Part shown: piece by piece, positions 8,996-20,603 of the stretch
How the letters are laid out: every line of letters begins with the position of its first letter
How positions within the stretch are numbered: position 1 is the first letter of the stretch
NCBI GenBank assembly: GCA_019914945.1
Contig: CM034102.1
Location: 12,141,501-12,205,500 of the forward strand
DNA from: Typha latifolia
Taxonomy: Eukaryota > Streptophyta > Magnoliopsida > Poales > Typhaceae
Direction of reading: 5' to 3'
DNA: 64,000 bases
The notes under the pieces: generated by a model
The model's input: only the letters and a program-made list of their open reading frames with translations
The model's database searches: none
What the model was told of the DNA's origin: nothing
Made by a program: the position numbers and the translations under genes

Positions 8996-10789
8996 TATCA
9001 TAGTATCGCCCGCCCTTAACCCTAGTTAGGGAGGTGTCGGGTATTGTTGAGATGCAGCAATCATGCCCTTTATGATCGTGTATATGTGCAAGTGGCATTA
9101 TATTATACAACACAAGAAACATAATGTAACACCCATCATTATCATGTTTTGCATGCTAAAATATCTGATCATGCCCAATAAATATACGTAGACATCATGA
9201 TATACAAAATCTTACCGAACAGCAAAATAAAATTAACATGCATGACGTGCAATAATAATGGTAAGAAAAACGTATGCACATGTATGCTATGAATGTGATG
9301 ATTTTATAAGGTAAGATATTTTATTCTCTACACTACTCCTAGATTATAAAAGTTTTACTTACTTGAACCGCTTTCTTAATACTAACTGCAACTACGCCAT
9401 GAGATCATCCTTATAGGGTACGGAGTCCGCCTCGATAAGAAAAGTAAATAAAAAGCATAAGCACAATATTTTTATCACTAATTAGTTAAATATATTATTA
9501 ACGTTCACTACAGGCTTGGGTAGGTCCATATCGTAATTCCTACCTTTATTAATCAGGTAGAGCTCACATAGCTGTACCAAGACCTAATGCATTATTAAAC
9601 GTAATAAATATATTCTCCTCAAATTATTGCCCAAATTGCTATTATGAAATATTTAATTAATAAGCTTCGTCAAATAATGCAATTTACTTAATATCAGTTT
9701 CCTACATTTATATGTATTAATTCTCTGATATGAGCAATTAATACAGATACACCCTGACCACCGACTTCTTTGATAAAATTGAATTAGCCCAAAATTATAA
9801 TCAGCAAATATTAATATCCAATTAGAGCTAGTTCATATTATGTGTTATTTGTAACGGACGGTCTCAGGCCATGGTCTAACTCATTAAAATTAATTTATAA
9901 AACAATTAATGTAGTGAACACTACTATCAACTAAAAACAATAATTAATTAAGGCTCACGGTTGCCAGCACTAAAAATGATTAAAAATAACTTAAATAATT
10001 TAAACAGATAATCAGATGGTAATTACCCTATTTAGCCAGCACAAAGCCAAAATAAATCCACCAAAAATTGGCCCAAAGCCCACCTTAACCAAAAAAAATA
10101 CATGGGTTGGGCGACCTGCAACCCCACTCACCCCAAACCTGGCCTGGGTTGCATGCAGCCCAACCACAACCTAGAGTACGGGATAGGCCGCATCTAGCCC
10201 AGCCCGGCACGTGGGCCCCGGGCTGGGTCACACCCTGCCGGACTTGAAACTCGGGCTAGGCTGCACCCAGCCTGACTCAGCACTCAGGTTGGCTACACCT
10301 AGCCTGAGCCCAAGACACCCCCTCTCTCCTTCCTCACCTCGATCGAAATAAGGGAGGAAGGGTGGCTGCTGGAGGCCACTGCCGCCGACAGCCAGGGCCG
10401 ATAGACAGGCCAACACCCATTGGCAGAGGAAGGCACCCTAGGGGAAGATGGGGACCACCCACCGACAGGCAAGAACCAATTGGTTAGGGGGGAGGGCTGC
10501 CGGCTAACTCAGCCACCGGCAACCAAGGCGGACCCACCGACACGCTCCTCTAGACAAACAAAAGACAGTCGAGGGGAAGCTAAGATGCTAGAGGCAGCCG
10601 ACGGTGAGAATCCACCTCGTCTCAACTGCCTGCCAAGGTGAGAGGCCACTCGGCGGCTCCGGCCATGACTCTTGTCGATCGATAATAAATCACCAATCTC
10701 TCCGCAAAACGGCTACCTGATTGTTTGTGATCAACAAACTAAGACCTCATCCTTGGACCCTAATTTATATATATATATATATATATATA

Positions 10790-11223
10790 TAGTATCATAG
10801 TATTGCCCGCCCCTAACCCTAGTTTGGGAGGTGTCGGGTACTGTTGAGATGCAGCAATCACGCCCTTTATGATCGTGCATATGTGCAAGTGGCATGATAT
10901 TATACAACACAAGAAACATAATGTAATGCCCATCATTATCATGTTTTGCATGCTAAAATATATGATCATGCCCAATAAATATGCGTAGACATCATGATAT
11001 ATATATAGTATCATAGTATTGCCCGCCCCTAACCCTAGTTTGGGAGGTGTCGGGTACTGTTGAGATGCAGCAATCACGCCCTTTATGATCGTGCATATGT
11101 GCAAGTGGCATAATATTATACAACACAAGAAACATAATGTAATGCCCATCATTATCATGTTTTGCATGCTAAAATATATGATCATGCCCAATAAATATGC
11201 GTAGACATCATGATATACAAAAT
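10790..11223. repeat. 217-bp tandem duplication inside the LTR
   Basis: AGTATCATAGTATTGCCCGC starts both units, and the two are almost identical throughout, including the GATCATGCCCAATAAATATG end. It is the youngest-looking duplication in the element. Confidence 0.9.
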
Positions 11224-11997
11224 CTTACCGAACAGCAAAATAAAATTACCATGCATAACGTGCAATAATAATGGTAAGAAAAACATATGCACATGTATGC
11301 TATGAATGTGATGATTTTATAAGGTAAGATATTTCATTCTCTACACTACTCCTAGATTATAAAAGTTTTACTTACTTGAACTGCTTTCTTGATACTAACT
11401 GCAACTACGCCATGAGATCATCCTTATAGGGTACGGAGTCCACCTCGATAAGAAAAGTAAATAAAAAGCATAAGCATAATATTTTTATCACTAATTAGTT
11501 AAATATATTATTAACGTTCACTACAAGCTTGGGTAGGTCTATATCGTAATTCCTACCTTTATTAATCGTAGAGCTCACACAAACTGTTTGTACAAATGTG
11601 GGCACCCCACGGAGACTCCTCACGAAGAGGAAGCTAACCCACTTGTTGGGTAGCGAAGCCGGTGATGGCAGTAGCCAAAAAATAGCTCACAAGGCCGTCG
11701 GGATAAGCCTCGATGCACAACCACGCGTAGGGGTGAAAAGGGCAGCAACCGGGAGAGCTTCATGAGGTGAAGCTCCCAGACCGGCACGGTGGCGACCGAG
11801 ATTGCCGACCAGCCAAAACGCCGATGAGGCCAAAAGGGGGAGAAATGAAATGACAAGTGATCTAGTCCAAATTAACTAAAATTAACTACAAGAGGAGGGT
11901 AGAGCACTTACAGGTGGATCGATTGGCGTTGACGGCAAGCCTCCACGATGCTCCAATGCGGCGAAAACCAAAATGGGGCTATGGCAGCTGTGAGTAG

Positions 11998-12078
11998 GGA
12001 GAAGGAAGAAGAAAGAAAAAGAAGAAAAGAAGGAAAGGAAGAGAAGAAGAAAGAAAAGAGAGAGGGAGGGAGAAGGCA
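11998..12078. repeat. Purine-only (GA-rich) tract
   Basis: About 75 bases almost free of pyrimidines on the plus strand (GGAAGAAGAAAGAAAAAGAA...), followed by GCACATGCCACGCATGTGTGC, an imperfect palindrome near the LTR end. Confidence 0.85.
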
Positions 12079-12135
12079 GGGGGCGCACATGCCACGCATG
12101 TGTGCACCATTTTTTTGTATAAATGGGGTGTTACA

Positions 12136-12760
12136 GGTTTTCCCATGAAGCATTTTTCTCATAAGAGTGAAAAGGCATTCGAACAAATATCCGTAACAAT
12201 ATTCCATTCAAATGTGATACACGGCAAGAGACAAATGGTTATTGAATGTGGGAAAGATGTTTGAACGGATGAGTTAAAGACTTCGAACATTCGATACCCA
12301 TTCGAACGAGATTTGTGGAACGCGATTGGCTGGAACTCAAACCGTTTGAACGCTCCAGATCTCGTTCGAACAATTTTGTTAACTTGCTCTTATTAGTCCT
12401 GATTAGGGGTTTCTAGAAGCTATCTTTCTGGGCATATACAAGGGAAACTTGAAAAAAGGTTTTGTCAACTCTCGAGGCTAGATGATGCTATACTAAAGAG
12501 AAGAGAGGTGTGCTCTTGGAGAGAGAGAAGAGAGGTGTGCTCTTGGAGAGGCATGAAGCTTGAAGATATTGGAGTCATCTCATGCTCACTTAGTACAAGA
12601 TTGTAAAAGGCAGTTGAAATTACCTCAAGGGTCACCGAAGCTTAGCTACAACTTTAAGGGACATCTAGGTTGTGAACCAAGCACAAGAGGCGATGTATTG
12701 AGGGGGAGTCAAGCAAAACACTATCGTTAAGATTGCAAGTAATAACAATATTGAAAGTAC
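12136..12760 (+). mobile_element. LTR fragment with TTCGAAC motifs
   Basis: Homologous to 36,600-37,100: shared ATTGGCTGGAACTCAAACCG, a TATA-like GGCATATACAAGG, and ACATCTAGGTTGTGAACCAA. TTCGAAC occurs several times. No coding sequence. Sequence resembling the intron of copy 3 resumes near 12,930. Confidence 0.65.
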
Positions 12761-13710
12761 TTCCAACTATTTTCACTCTCCACAAGCTCATCTGTAGGGC
12801 AGATGACCACAATTTCTCAATGCTAGTGTTAGAATGATAAAAGTAATTCTCATGTCCGTAAATTCCACTAAAACTTAAAAAAGTTGTCCCAACGTAATTT
12901 TTTTTATTTTCTTCATAAAGCATTGTATCATTGCCTTGCCTTGTAGTTGATGTTCTTAAAAATATGTGTTTCATTACTAGAAATCTCTACGTACCCTACC
13001 ATTCAATAAAAGAAACAAAATATTAACAATAATAGGCGTAAAAGTTTAAAGTAATTTTTATGTAATTTTCTCAAGAAAAATATATGATCATACAAAAATT
13101 AATAGTCATAAGATTAAATAAAAACTAATTGGAATAATTCAAATAAAGACTTCAATCAACATTAAAATTTCCAACCTGTGATTAAATAGTTAAATGATTG
13201 CATTGATGATCTCAGTTGATAGATTTATCAAACCAACTACGTACCTATCCCATGGACCCATTTAAGAAATAATATTTAATATTTAATATTTAGACCCCAC
13301 TCAATTGGATTGGATTGAAGGGAGAAAGAACGCTTGCTGCGATCAAGTGAGTTATTAGATAAGCACACTCATTGAAAATAAGTAAAGAGTTAAAAAATAG
13401 GAAACAAATTAATTACAGTGGGCTCAAAAGAGAGGTTGGCCCCTCGCTCCGCCACTGCAGGGAGGTACCCTAAATTTTGGTTAAACCACATATGGTTGCT
13501 AATTTTCCTATGTGCTTTTTCTTAGTATAGGTACATTTCATTTTTTTTCTGAACAATAATCTAAAGGGGTATATAACAAAACTAAAGCATATGATAAAGT
13601 ATTGAGAGAGAGAAATATGCAAAATATCTAGCTAGGTTAAAAACAATGTCCAATCTAAGTTCAACATTACAAAATCCAAGATGAAAATAGAAAATCTATG
13701 GACTGGAGTA
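12761..13710. other. AT-rich intron remainder of copy 2
   Basis: No supported gene. The end (13,480-13,710) matches the intron sequence just downstream of exon 1 in copies 3 and 4 (GTGCTTTTTCTTAGTATAGG and AAAGGGGTATATAACAAAAC). Confidence 0.5.
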
Positions 13711-14226
13711 CCTCTCCACTAGCTCATGAAACTCCATGCCGGTGCCCTTGACCCATGTGGAGTAATCGTGTGACAATCTACTTTTATACATCTTTGTAAA
13801 CTTCAGCATAGCAACGCCGAACTTGGCTGCTTCGATTCCCAGACGATCAACGTCGTCGTTGTTCCAAGCTTGGTCTCACCTCATCCAGATCTTTAATAAG
13901 AGATTGGATGTGTTCATTGATCTTTTATAAATATTTCATTCGTACAAGGTAGTTTGGTACAGTTTGGATTGCATTATTTACGCAGTAGATAATGTAAGAA
14001 TTGATGTTATTAGCAATAGGAGCCTTAACTTTGTCATCTTGATACTTGCATTTCACTTCAGAGCATCCAAGAGACCCAACACGGAATCACAGTTAGACTT
14101 ACTATTCGCGAGGTACTTGGCCAGCTCGTTTTCGGACCCAAATTTGATGGAGTATATGGCATCTTCTTCTATGCGGTAAATAATAAGAGCAAGCTTGCGA
14201 AGCTAGCCATCATTGAGAATAACAAC
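13711..14226 (-). pseudogene. Minus-gene family copy 2, exon 1 (dead)
   Basis: Homologue of exon 1 of copies 3 and 4. A two-base deletion in the codons for RPTAWNNDD (GCTGTTGG became GCTTGG) shifts the frame. The first ~17 codons including the start are deleted (AACAACTAATGG joins codon ~19 to the leader), and four bases are missing at the donor site. The leader TATTTATAAGC box is still recognisable. Its exon 2 is at 5,151-5,631. Its divergent partner, JIP copy 2 (16,246-17,041), is intact, so one half of this cassette has decayed while the other has not. Confidence 0.9.
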
Positions 14227-14349
14227 TAATGGCTATTTATAAGCAGAGATCATATATGGTCGTGCATCAAGCTATGCATAGAAAAAAATTATCAATTCTC
14301 TCAACGAGTCGATGGACTCTATCAGTGCCTTCGCCCATCTATGGTGGTG

Positions 14350-14890
14350 TTTTATTTATCTTAATTGATAAGGTCACTTAGGTTGGGTATGTGATGGCTC
14401 ATGAACTTTCAACAAATCATATCTTCAATAATAAATTCTATATTTTTTTTTTTACTTTTGATAAAGTCGTTCAAGTTTAGTGTGTTCACAAATGGATGTA
14501 TGCATCAACACCAGTGTTTTTATTTTATCTTGATTGATAAGGTCGCTCGGGTTTAGTGTGTTCACAAATGAATATCTGCATCAAAACCAATTTTTTTATT
14601 TTATCTTGATTGATAAGGTCATTCGGGTTTAGTGTGTTCACCAAAGAATGTCTGCATCAACACTAGTGTTTTATTTTCTCGATTGATAAAATTGCTCAGG
14701 TATAGTGTGTTCACAAATAAATATATATATATAAACACCACTATTGTTATTTTGTCTTGATTTATAAGGTCGCCTGGGTTTAATACGTTCACAAATAAAT
14801 ATCTATATAAATACTAATATTTTTATTTTATCTCGATTGATAAGATCGCTAAGGTTTAGTATATTCACAAATAAATATATATATATAGAG
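14350..14890. repeat. ~76-bp minisatellite in the divergent promoter region, copy 2
   Basis: Six to seven degenerate units with TTGATTGATAAGGTCGCT and GTGTTCACAAATGAAT landmarks. The AT-rich intergenic sequence that follows (14,890-15,440) includes a near-duplicate pair around 15,060 and 15,150 (CGTCAATGTTAAATATTTTT). Confidence 0.88.
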
Positions 14891-15442
14891 GATGTAAATC
14901 AGTATATCTGGTGTTCCAATATTTTCAACATATAATACTATTTATTAATTCTAGTAGGTGGGTGGTCCTTTCCATCTAGTAATTGCAGCTTGCGAATAAA
15001 GTCTACGAACTGTGTGGATAGTCTTTTTATATAGTAGTTATAAAGTCCTTTCCATCCAGTCTTTCCCTCAATGTTAAATATTTTTTAAAAAAAATAACTA
15101 AAATAAACTTAGTTTCCCACCTTTCTTCTCTCTTCCACTCTCCATCTCGTCTTTCCGTCAATGTTAAATATTTTTTGAAAAAAAATAACTAAAATACACT
15201 TAGTTTTCCACTTTTCTTCTCTCTTGCACTCTCCTCTCTTAGGGCAAAAACGTGATTACCAAGGATATTGTCATAGTCTTTCTAATATTCTATCAACTTA
15301 CTTCTATACCTATTGGCTAAAATATATATCTCAAATTATAAATAATTAAATTATAGAGTGTGAACTATAAATTCGTTAAAAAAAAGTATAAAATACAAAT
15401 TTTCCTAATAGCTATTGTCCGCTCTTTGAGTCTGGAAATGTT

Positions 15443-15452
15443 CTATATATAG
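15443..15452 (+). promoter_or_regulatory. TATA box of JIP copy 2
   Basis: CTATATATAG followed by ATGTGTTAGCAAAGCC. The same block precedes JIP copies 3, 4 and 5. It is 800 bases from the ATG. A donor-like TGTGAG|GTATTG at 15,501 and acceptor TTTGTAG at 16,226 suggest a spliced 5' leader (inference). Confidence 0.6.
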
Positions 15453-16245
15453 ATGTGTTAGCAAAGCCTGCTTGTGTGAAAAATTGAGAACTCTTGTGAG
15501 GTATTGTTCTATCTCCTTAGAGCAATATTTGCTACATATCTCTTTCTATTTTCTCCTATCATATCTCTTTGATTTTATTTTTCACTTCTTTCTTTTTCCA
15601 TTTGATCTTTTCCTGTTATATATAGTCTTCCACCTTTTCTTCTGCCATGTTATGTTTAATTATCCTACCGTTTATTATTAATTTTCATCGTATATAAAAG
15701 TTATATAGATATTATTATTTGCTTCTTCTCTCTGCAATGCCCCCTACGAGGGAATGTCATTTCTTGCAAGGAAGTAATCCATATAACTTTTATAAACGCG
15801 CACTGTTTATGATGAGGTGCAATATCTATTAGCTTTTGTATGGCCTTTAGATTATTATATATGAGTGCTTCTTTAATCTAATAATTAGAAACATATATTG
15901 TTGTGTAATACTTGCTTCTATTCACTTGGTTGCATGATCTTATTAACATTATTCGATAGGCATATATATATATATATATATATTCTCTTACTAAAAGAAA
16001 ATAGTAGCGCAGGACAAAAGAAAGTAATGACAAATTTGATAGTTATTTGTATTATGTTGTACGATGAAATCTGGAAATAGAAGAAGGAAAGAAGATCAGC
16101 AATACATTCGGGGCTAAATTATTCGGTTTCAAACAATTATATAAGGTTATATAGTTGGTCAGCTTTAGCGATGTTACGTAACAATAATAACTTATAATCA
16201 ACACTCATATTTATTTGCGTTTGTAGGAATTGATCTATAGAATCG

Positions 16246-17041
16246 ATGGCATACAACGTATTTGGAACCCCTGTCACCACTAAAACATTGGAAAGAATGA
16301 GCGAGTACATTGGAAAGACAATAACACGCAAAGACAGGGCTAAAGTTGCTCTCGATATGAAAAATGCAGAGAGTAAGGATGTGAATGCTCGTCAATTTGT
16401 GGAGCAGCTAAAAGAGAGGTATGGCAATGGGGTCGCTACGCTATGCGTTATATACAATGCCACTGGGGACCCTCTAACGTATATCACGAGCCATGATTAT
16501 TTTGGCCACATTTGGTACTCCCCATACCCATACAAGATAGAGAATGGCCAGTGGGGTGCGTTTCTACACGGGAAAGTTGCCGGAGCAACATCTGGCTCAA
16601 ATGCAGCTGTAGTGTACCGCGGCATGAACCAAGCAGGGGATTATTGTGACTGGATGCTCGCTTGGGACAACCCGTGGAATAGAATCATTTATTCATGCAA
16701 GGTAAGTACTATTGGTACTCATGAAGAGGCCAAACTCTAATATTTTATAACTATTAAGGTATGCAATACAATACAATCAAGGGCCGAGTGAGCAAAACCA
16801 TTTACAAAACAAATGATCTATTAATTGTTCATGCAAGTTGCAGGCGTACACCGAGATCCGTGAACCTAACCACTTCGACAACACCGTTTGGGGTGTAATC
16901 AGTGATAAGATGGAGAGATCTGGCATCCATTGCGAAGATGTCTGGAACGGGTGTTGGTCAGGTGTGTCGATCGGTGATGACACCACCACTGTATACGAGG
17001 GAATAATGACGCTACAAGATGTTGCCAAATTTGCTCCCTAA
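16246..17041 (+). CDS. JIP23: 23 kDa jasmonate-induced protein-like (JIP-23 type), copy 2, intact
   Basis: Two exons, 16,246-16,701 and 16,844-17,041, encode 217 residues (about 24 kDa), the expected size for the family. The donor is AAG|GTAAGT, the acceptor TTGCAG|GCGTAC, and the intron is phase 0, 142 bases. Family hallmarks: an N-terminal helical part with RKDRAKVALDMKNAESKDVN, FVEQLKERYGNGVATLC, VIYNATGDPL, ENGQWGAFLHGK, SNAAVVYRGMNQ, MLAWDNPWN, and exon 2 HFDNTVWGVISDKMER and VWNGCW. In cereals JIP-23 accumulates after jasmonate treatment, but its biochemical role is not established. The order of the beta-rich core (N-TG, P, G, GS..AVVY, W.NPW) recalls actinoporin/nakanori-like membrane-lipid binding folds, which is inference. 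No signal peptide is seen, so the protein is probably cytosolic. It differs from copies 3 and 4 at several sites shared with copy 5 (V5, R in NARQF, V in LCVIY, W in HIWYS), so copies 2 and 5 group together. Confidence 0.93.
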
Positions 17042-17725
17042 TATGAACCGGGTTGGGTCGAGTCACATCATCATGATATTGGACTCAATGGATCGAGTTT
17101 ATTTATCTTTTTTTAAAATCATGATGTAAGCTATTAAGACAAGTCTAATTAAGTCATGTGAGCCCTTAAAGCAAGTCTAATTAAGTCAAATAAGCCTATA
17201 AGGCAAGTCCAATTAAATTATGTGAGTTAGTAAGACAAGTCTAGTTAAGTAAAATAAGTCTATAAGGCAAGTCAAATTATGTCATATAAGTTTTTTTGGT
17301 AAATCCTAGTTTGAGTTGTGTAAGCCGTATGGCTAGTTCTAGTAGGACTCATTGTACTCGACCAATATATATAAAAAGGATAGACTCTTTTGTTTAATCA
17401 TTCAAGCATTGAGAAATTACTCAGTCTAGTTAATTTATTATTATCATATTTACCATTTTATCGTAGCTGTCAGATGATCTTTATCTTTATAGTAGTAGAT
17501 TTTAACCGTAGAACTCTTCCAAACTTTCAAACTTTAGCCACTACTTTCCGTCACAAGCCACCTACCTTATGGCCATCCACCACCACCTTTAGTCATCTGC
17601 CACCCTCTGACGACCATCGCAATATTAGATAATTACCAATTTATCCCATTCTGATCTCCCTCCATTGGACTCAATGAGGATACAAACCATAAAAATAGTA
17701 TAATTTCCTTACATTCTAGATCCTA
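17042..17725 (+). mobile_element. JIP 3' flank: short-repeat zone and LTR remnant
   Basis: Repeated GCCTATAAGGCAAGTCCAAT/GTCTAGTTAAGTCAAATAAG units (about 30-35 bases), then ACTCATTGTACTCGACCAA and a TATATATA box, then LTR body to CATTCTAGATCCTA. The same flank follows every JIP copy and, inverted, every minus gene. Confidence 0.75.
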
Positions 17726-17772
17726 GGCCCATAACACACAGGTACCGAGATCGAAACTTAGGTCTAATGCCA
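17726..17772 (+). other. 3' half of initiator tRNA-Met at an LTR-LTR junction (3 of 5)
   Basis: GGCCCATAACACACAGGTAC then GAGATCGAAACTTAGGTCTA and ATGCCA, again from the anticodon loop to CCA, more mutated than the copy at 2,979. Confidence 0.8.
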
Positions 17773-17773
17773 C

Positions 17774-18045
17774 TATTACAAACTAGATACGAACACGTGG
17801 GTTAAGTCAGTTGAGTCAAGTCAAGTTATTTTGTTAGATTTAAATTTCAAATAAAGTAGATACCTCGCATGTGAATCCAATCCACGGGGACTTTACTCTT
17901 ATAAATAAGAGTGGTCATGAGTTGATTATTATCATGGAATGATATAGAGTTTATTTTTTTTATTTATCTCGCCCTAATCTTTTATCATATTCGTTAGATT
18001 GTCACTATCTTCGTAGGAGTAGATCTTAACCGTAGAATTCTGATC
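17774..18045 (+). mobile_element. LTR, truncated
   Basis: Begins TATTACAAACTAGATACG, contains ACTCTTATAAATAAGAG (~17,893) and stops at GATCTTAACCGTAGAATTC, where copia RT sequence begins. Confidence 0.75.
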
Positions 18046-18145
18046 AAATGAGACAGACAAATGCATCTATTATAAGATGAATGAAAATGACATTGTGACC
18101 ATAGGCTTATATAATGGATGATATATTTATTTGTAGCAAGAGTGA
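18046..18145 (+). pseudogene. Ty1-copia reverse-transcriptase fragment
   Basis: Matches 53,955-54,070 (TCTATTATAAGATGA, GTGACCATA and TTATTTGTAGCAAGAGTGA), the region around the RT YVDD motif. The motif itself is degraded here. Confidence 0.7.
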
Positions 18146-20465
18146 ATTATGATTATTAATTATAATTAGTTTAATTAATGATTAATTAGGTTATGACTAT
18201 TAAGCATAAATATAGGTAATACTTTTATTTATTTATTTATTTATATTAGATTTATGTACTAATATTCATATTATATGCATTTTAAGTAATTTTAACAATT
18301 TATTGTATACTATTGTGTGTAGAATAAGATACTAGTCTTATTTATTTATTTATTATTTTGCATAATTAAGTAAATACTATATAATTTTTTATTAATCAAG
18401 ATAGAGTAAGAATTATAAAATTTATTATAAAATAGATCTTATCTATACTTATATCTTATTTATAATTATTTAGCTTTTACTTTATAATTATATATTTAGA
18501 ATATTTTTAAATAAAAAGAAACAAACATTTCTCCTTATGTTATAACTAGCATTTTATGATAATAGTATAATTATAGTGCTTGAATCGTATCTATAATATA
18601 GATCTAGTTATGTAATAAAAAATAAAAAGAAGTAATTCTAAATCTAATAAACCTTTATATTTTACTTAAATTAATTTTAATTAGATAAACGACTAACTTT
18701 ATGCTATTTAAATATTTTAAGATCCCGAACCCTCTTATGTGAGACCTCGTGGACCCTGTCGATGAGTTGACGTTTGATTAATGGATGTGAGGGATACGTG
18801 GTTCGGGTCTTCTGATTAGAAGTGAGTAGTCTTATCACCTAGACGCCTTTCTCAAATTAGGTTATATTATATATTATATATATTCTTGTTTGACCTCCAG
18901 CATGATTATATGACTTTATCTAGAAATGATTATAATTGAGCAAATTTTTATCATGCATGTGATTAGGTTGATCTTGGATATGAGTATCATAATGATAAAT
19001 AGAGTTGATTAGAGATGACTATACTATTATAATTTTATGTCCAGTCGATTTGTAGCATGAGTATGAATATGATAGATTAGCATGGGTATGCATGTGCTGA
19101 CTAAATGATTAGAGACTATATTACATCATTTTTCTCTTGATTCCTGTTCCACCTAAAATCATGTTATGCATTGACTTGTTATTATACTGGATATATGCAT
19201 ATGATCTGTCATTTAGAAGGCCAGCAAAAAATATGATTGATAGGATAGTTGATAGAAAGCATGAGGATACCCGAGTAGGCGCGAGGGTTAGGGCGCACTT
19301 AGTGGATGATTGGTCGGTCGACATAATCGCAATCCTGTGGCCTTACGTCTGAGGTCGTTAGTCTGTGTGTGCAACAGATATTCGGACACATGTCATTCGC
19401 TAGGGCATATATGGCGAGTTATCCTCATGAGGTTTCTATCAGCTCGAATGCTGCCCAGTTTGGATGGATATTGATACCCTAGTGGGTGACAGAGTATGGT
19501 TATATTTAAGATACTTCTTGTGGGTAGAAGAGTATGCTTTGAACCTTCCGGCATGATATTGAGACCGAGTACCGGGTGTTAACTGTGCATCGTGGTCTAG
19601 TATGATGATGACATATAGAGCTGATATTGATGACTGAGATATTAAAAAATGCATATGATTTTTTATCATCTGATTACCTGATTATCGAGTGGTCAATATA
19701 TATTATATATGGTTGTATTTGATACAATAGCATGGTCATAGTCTAGTATGATGATGACATATAGAGCTGATATTGATGACTGTGATGTTGAAAAATATAT
19801 ATGAATTTTTTATAATCTGATTACTTGATTATCGAGTGGTCAATATATATCATATATGGTTGCATTTGATACAATAGTATGATCATGGTTGGCATGCATC
19901 ATGTGTCATATTTGAGAGAGAGTTATGATGATAGTATGACATGGTGATTTATTTATTCATTATCGATGATTGCATACTTTTACTAGTTATGACATATTAT
20001 CTACTTTTCATTTATATATTATTGATGATACATTCATATACTCATTCATGACATAATGCTCTTTCTAATTCATATTATCCAGTACATGATTTATTCTCTG
20101 TTTGACATCACTAATTTAGGGTAAGATATATTCACTGAGTCTTTTGCTTATGACTCTCTTTATTTTTTTTTCTAACCCCCTCAGATATCCCGAGAAGATA
20201 TATTAGATTGATGAAGTGAGCTATAGGTGCGAGACGGTATAGATGATAATTTGTATAAAAATTGAGTTGTATCGTTGTTTATTATATCTTGATAGTTTGT
20301 CATAGCCTGTGTGGGTCCTGCCAGATTATGTAGTGGTCTAGTGTATATTATTGTAGACTTAGATATTCATATGTTAACGGTTTTATTTGGTTGATATTAT
20401 GATTTATTTGGTGTTGGATTATGTAAGCATGGATATATTAGCAGGTATTATTTGATGATGGGATC
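18146..20465 (+). mobile_element. Gypsy (Tekay-like) LTR remnant, AT-rich
   Basis: Non-coding. It interrupts copia RT sequence on the left and meets another LTR fragment on the right. AT-rich first half; GAGACCTCGTGGACCCTGTC near 18,742. Near 20,130 ATATTCACTGAGTCTTTTGC followed by a pyrimidine tract resembles the ACTGAG..TTTGCTCA block of Tekay/Del LTRs. A ~149-bp tandem duplication lies at 19,592-19,885. Exact ends are not resolved. Confidence 0.45.
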
Positions 20466-20472
20466 TACACTT

Positions 20473-20602
20473 TGAGAGTAAAAAATATAAGAAACACCTT
20501 CGGAGATAGGATCTATCTCACGCTATTGATAATAATATGCTAAAAATGAAGTGTGAAAAAGACAATTGCAAGCACAAAAGTTTTTACGTAGAAATACCCC
20601 CA
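20473..20602 (+). mobile_element. Fragment of the TGAGAGTAAAAAA element
   Basis: First ~130 bases of the element seen at 32,043-33,738 and 54,629-56,478 (AAGAAACACCTTCGGAGATA, CACGCTAT, AGTTTTTACGTAGAAA). It breaks off directly against a relic of minus-gene exon 2. Confidence 0.7.
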
Positions 20603-20603
20603 A

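Larger units (their letters stand above)
7974..12135 (-). mobile_element. Tekay/Del-like gypsy LTR, 4.2 kb, inserted in the intron of copy 2
   Basis: Begins TGTAACACCC and ends GGGTGTTACA, a perfect 10-base inverted terminus typical of Tekay/Del LTRs. The minus-strand motif GGGCTCTATGCTCACC (near 8,305) sets the orientation. Flanking DNA on both sides matches continuous sequence in copy 3 near 24,230, so the insertion point is clear, although the two 5-base flanks (AATTT, GGTTT) are not identical. There is no polyprotein, so it is probably a solo LTR. It is enlarged by internal duplication: 8,851-9,575 recurs at 10,663-11,580, and 10,790-11,006 is repeated in tandem at 11,007-11,223. GC-rich zones are at 10,130-10,660 and 11,620-11,860. 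Confidence 0.75.

Noticed and set aside
11948..12148. Lys/Glu-rich frame in the purine tract
   Set aside because: Low-complexity GA-rich LTR DNA; composition alone produces the open frame.
16246..17041. Ribosome-inactivating (JIP-60-type) function for the JIP genes
   Set aside because: The proteins are ~24 kDa JIP-23 types. No RNA N-glycosidase domain is visible anywhere in the window.
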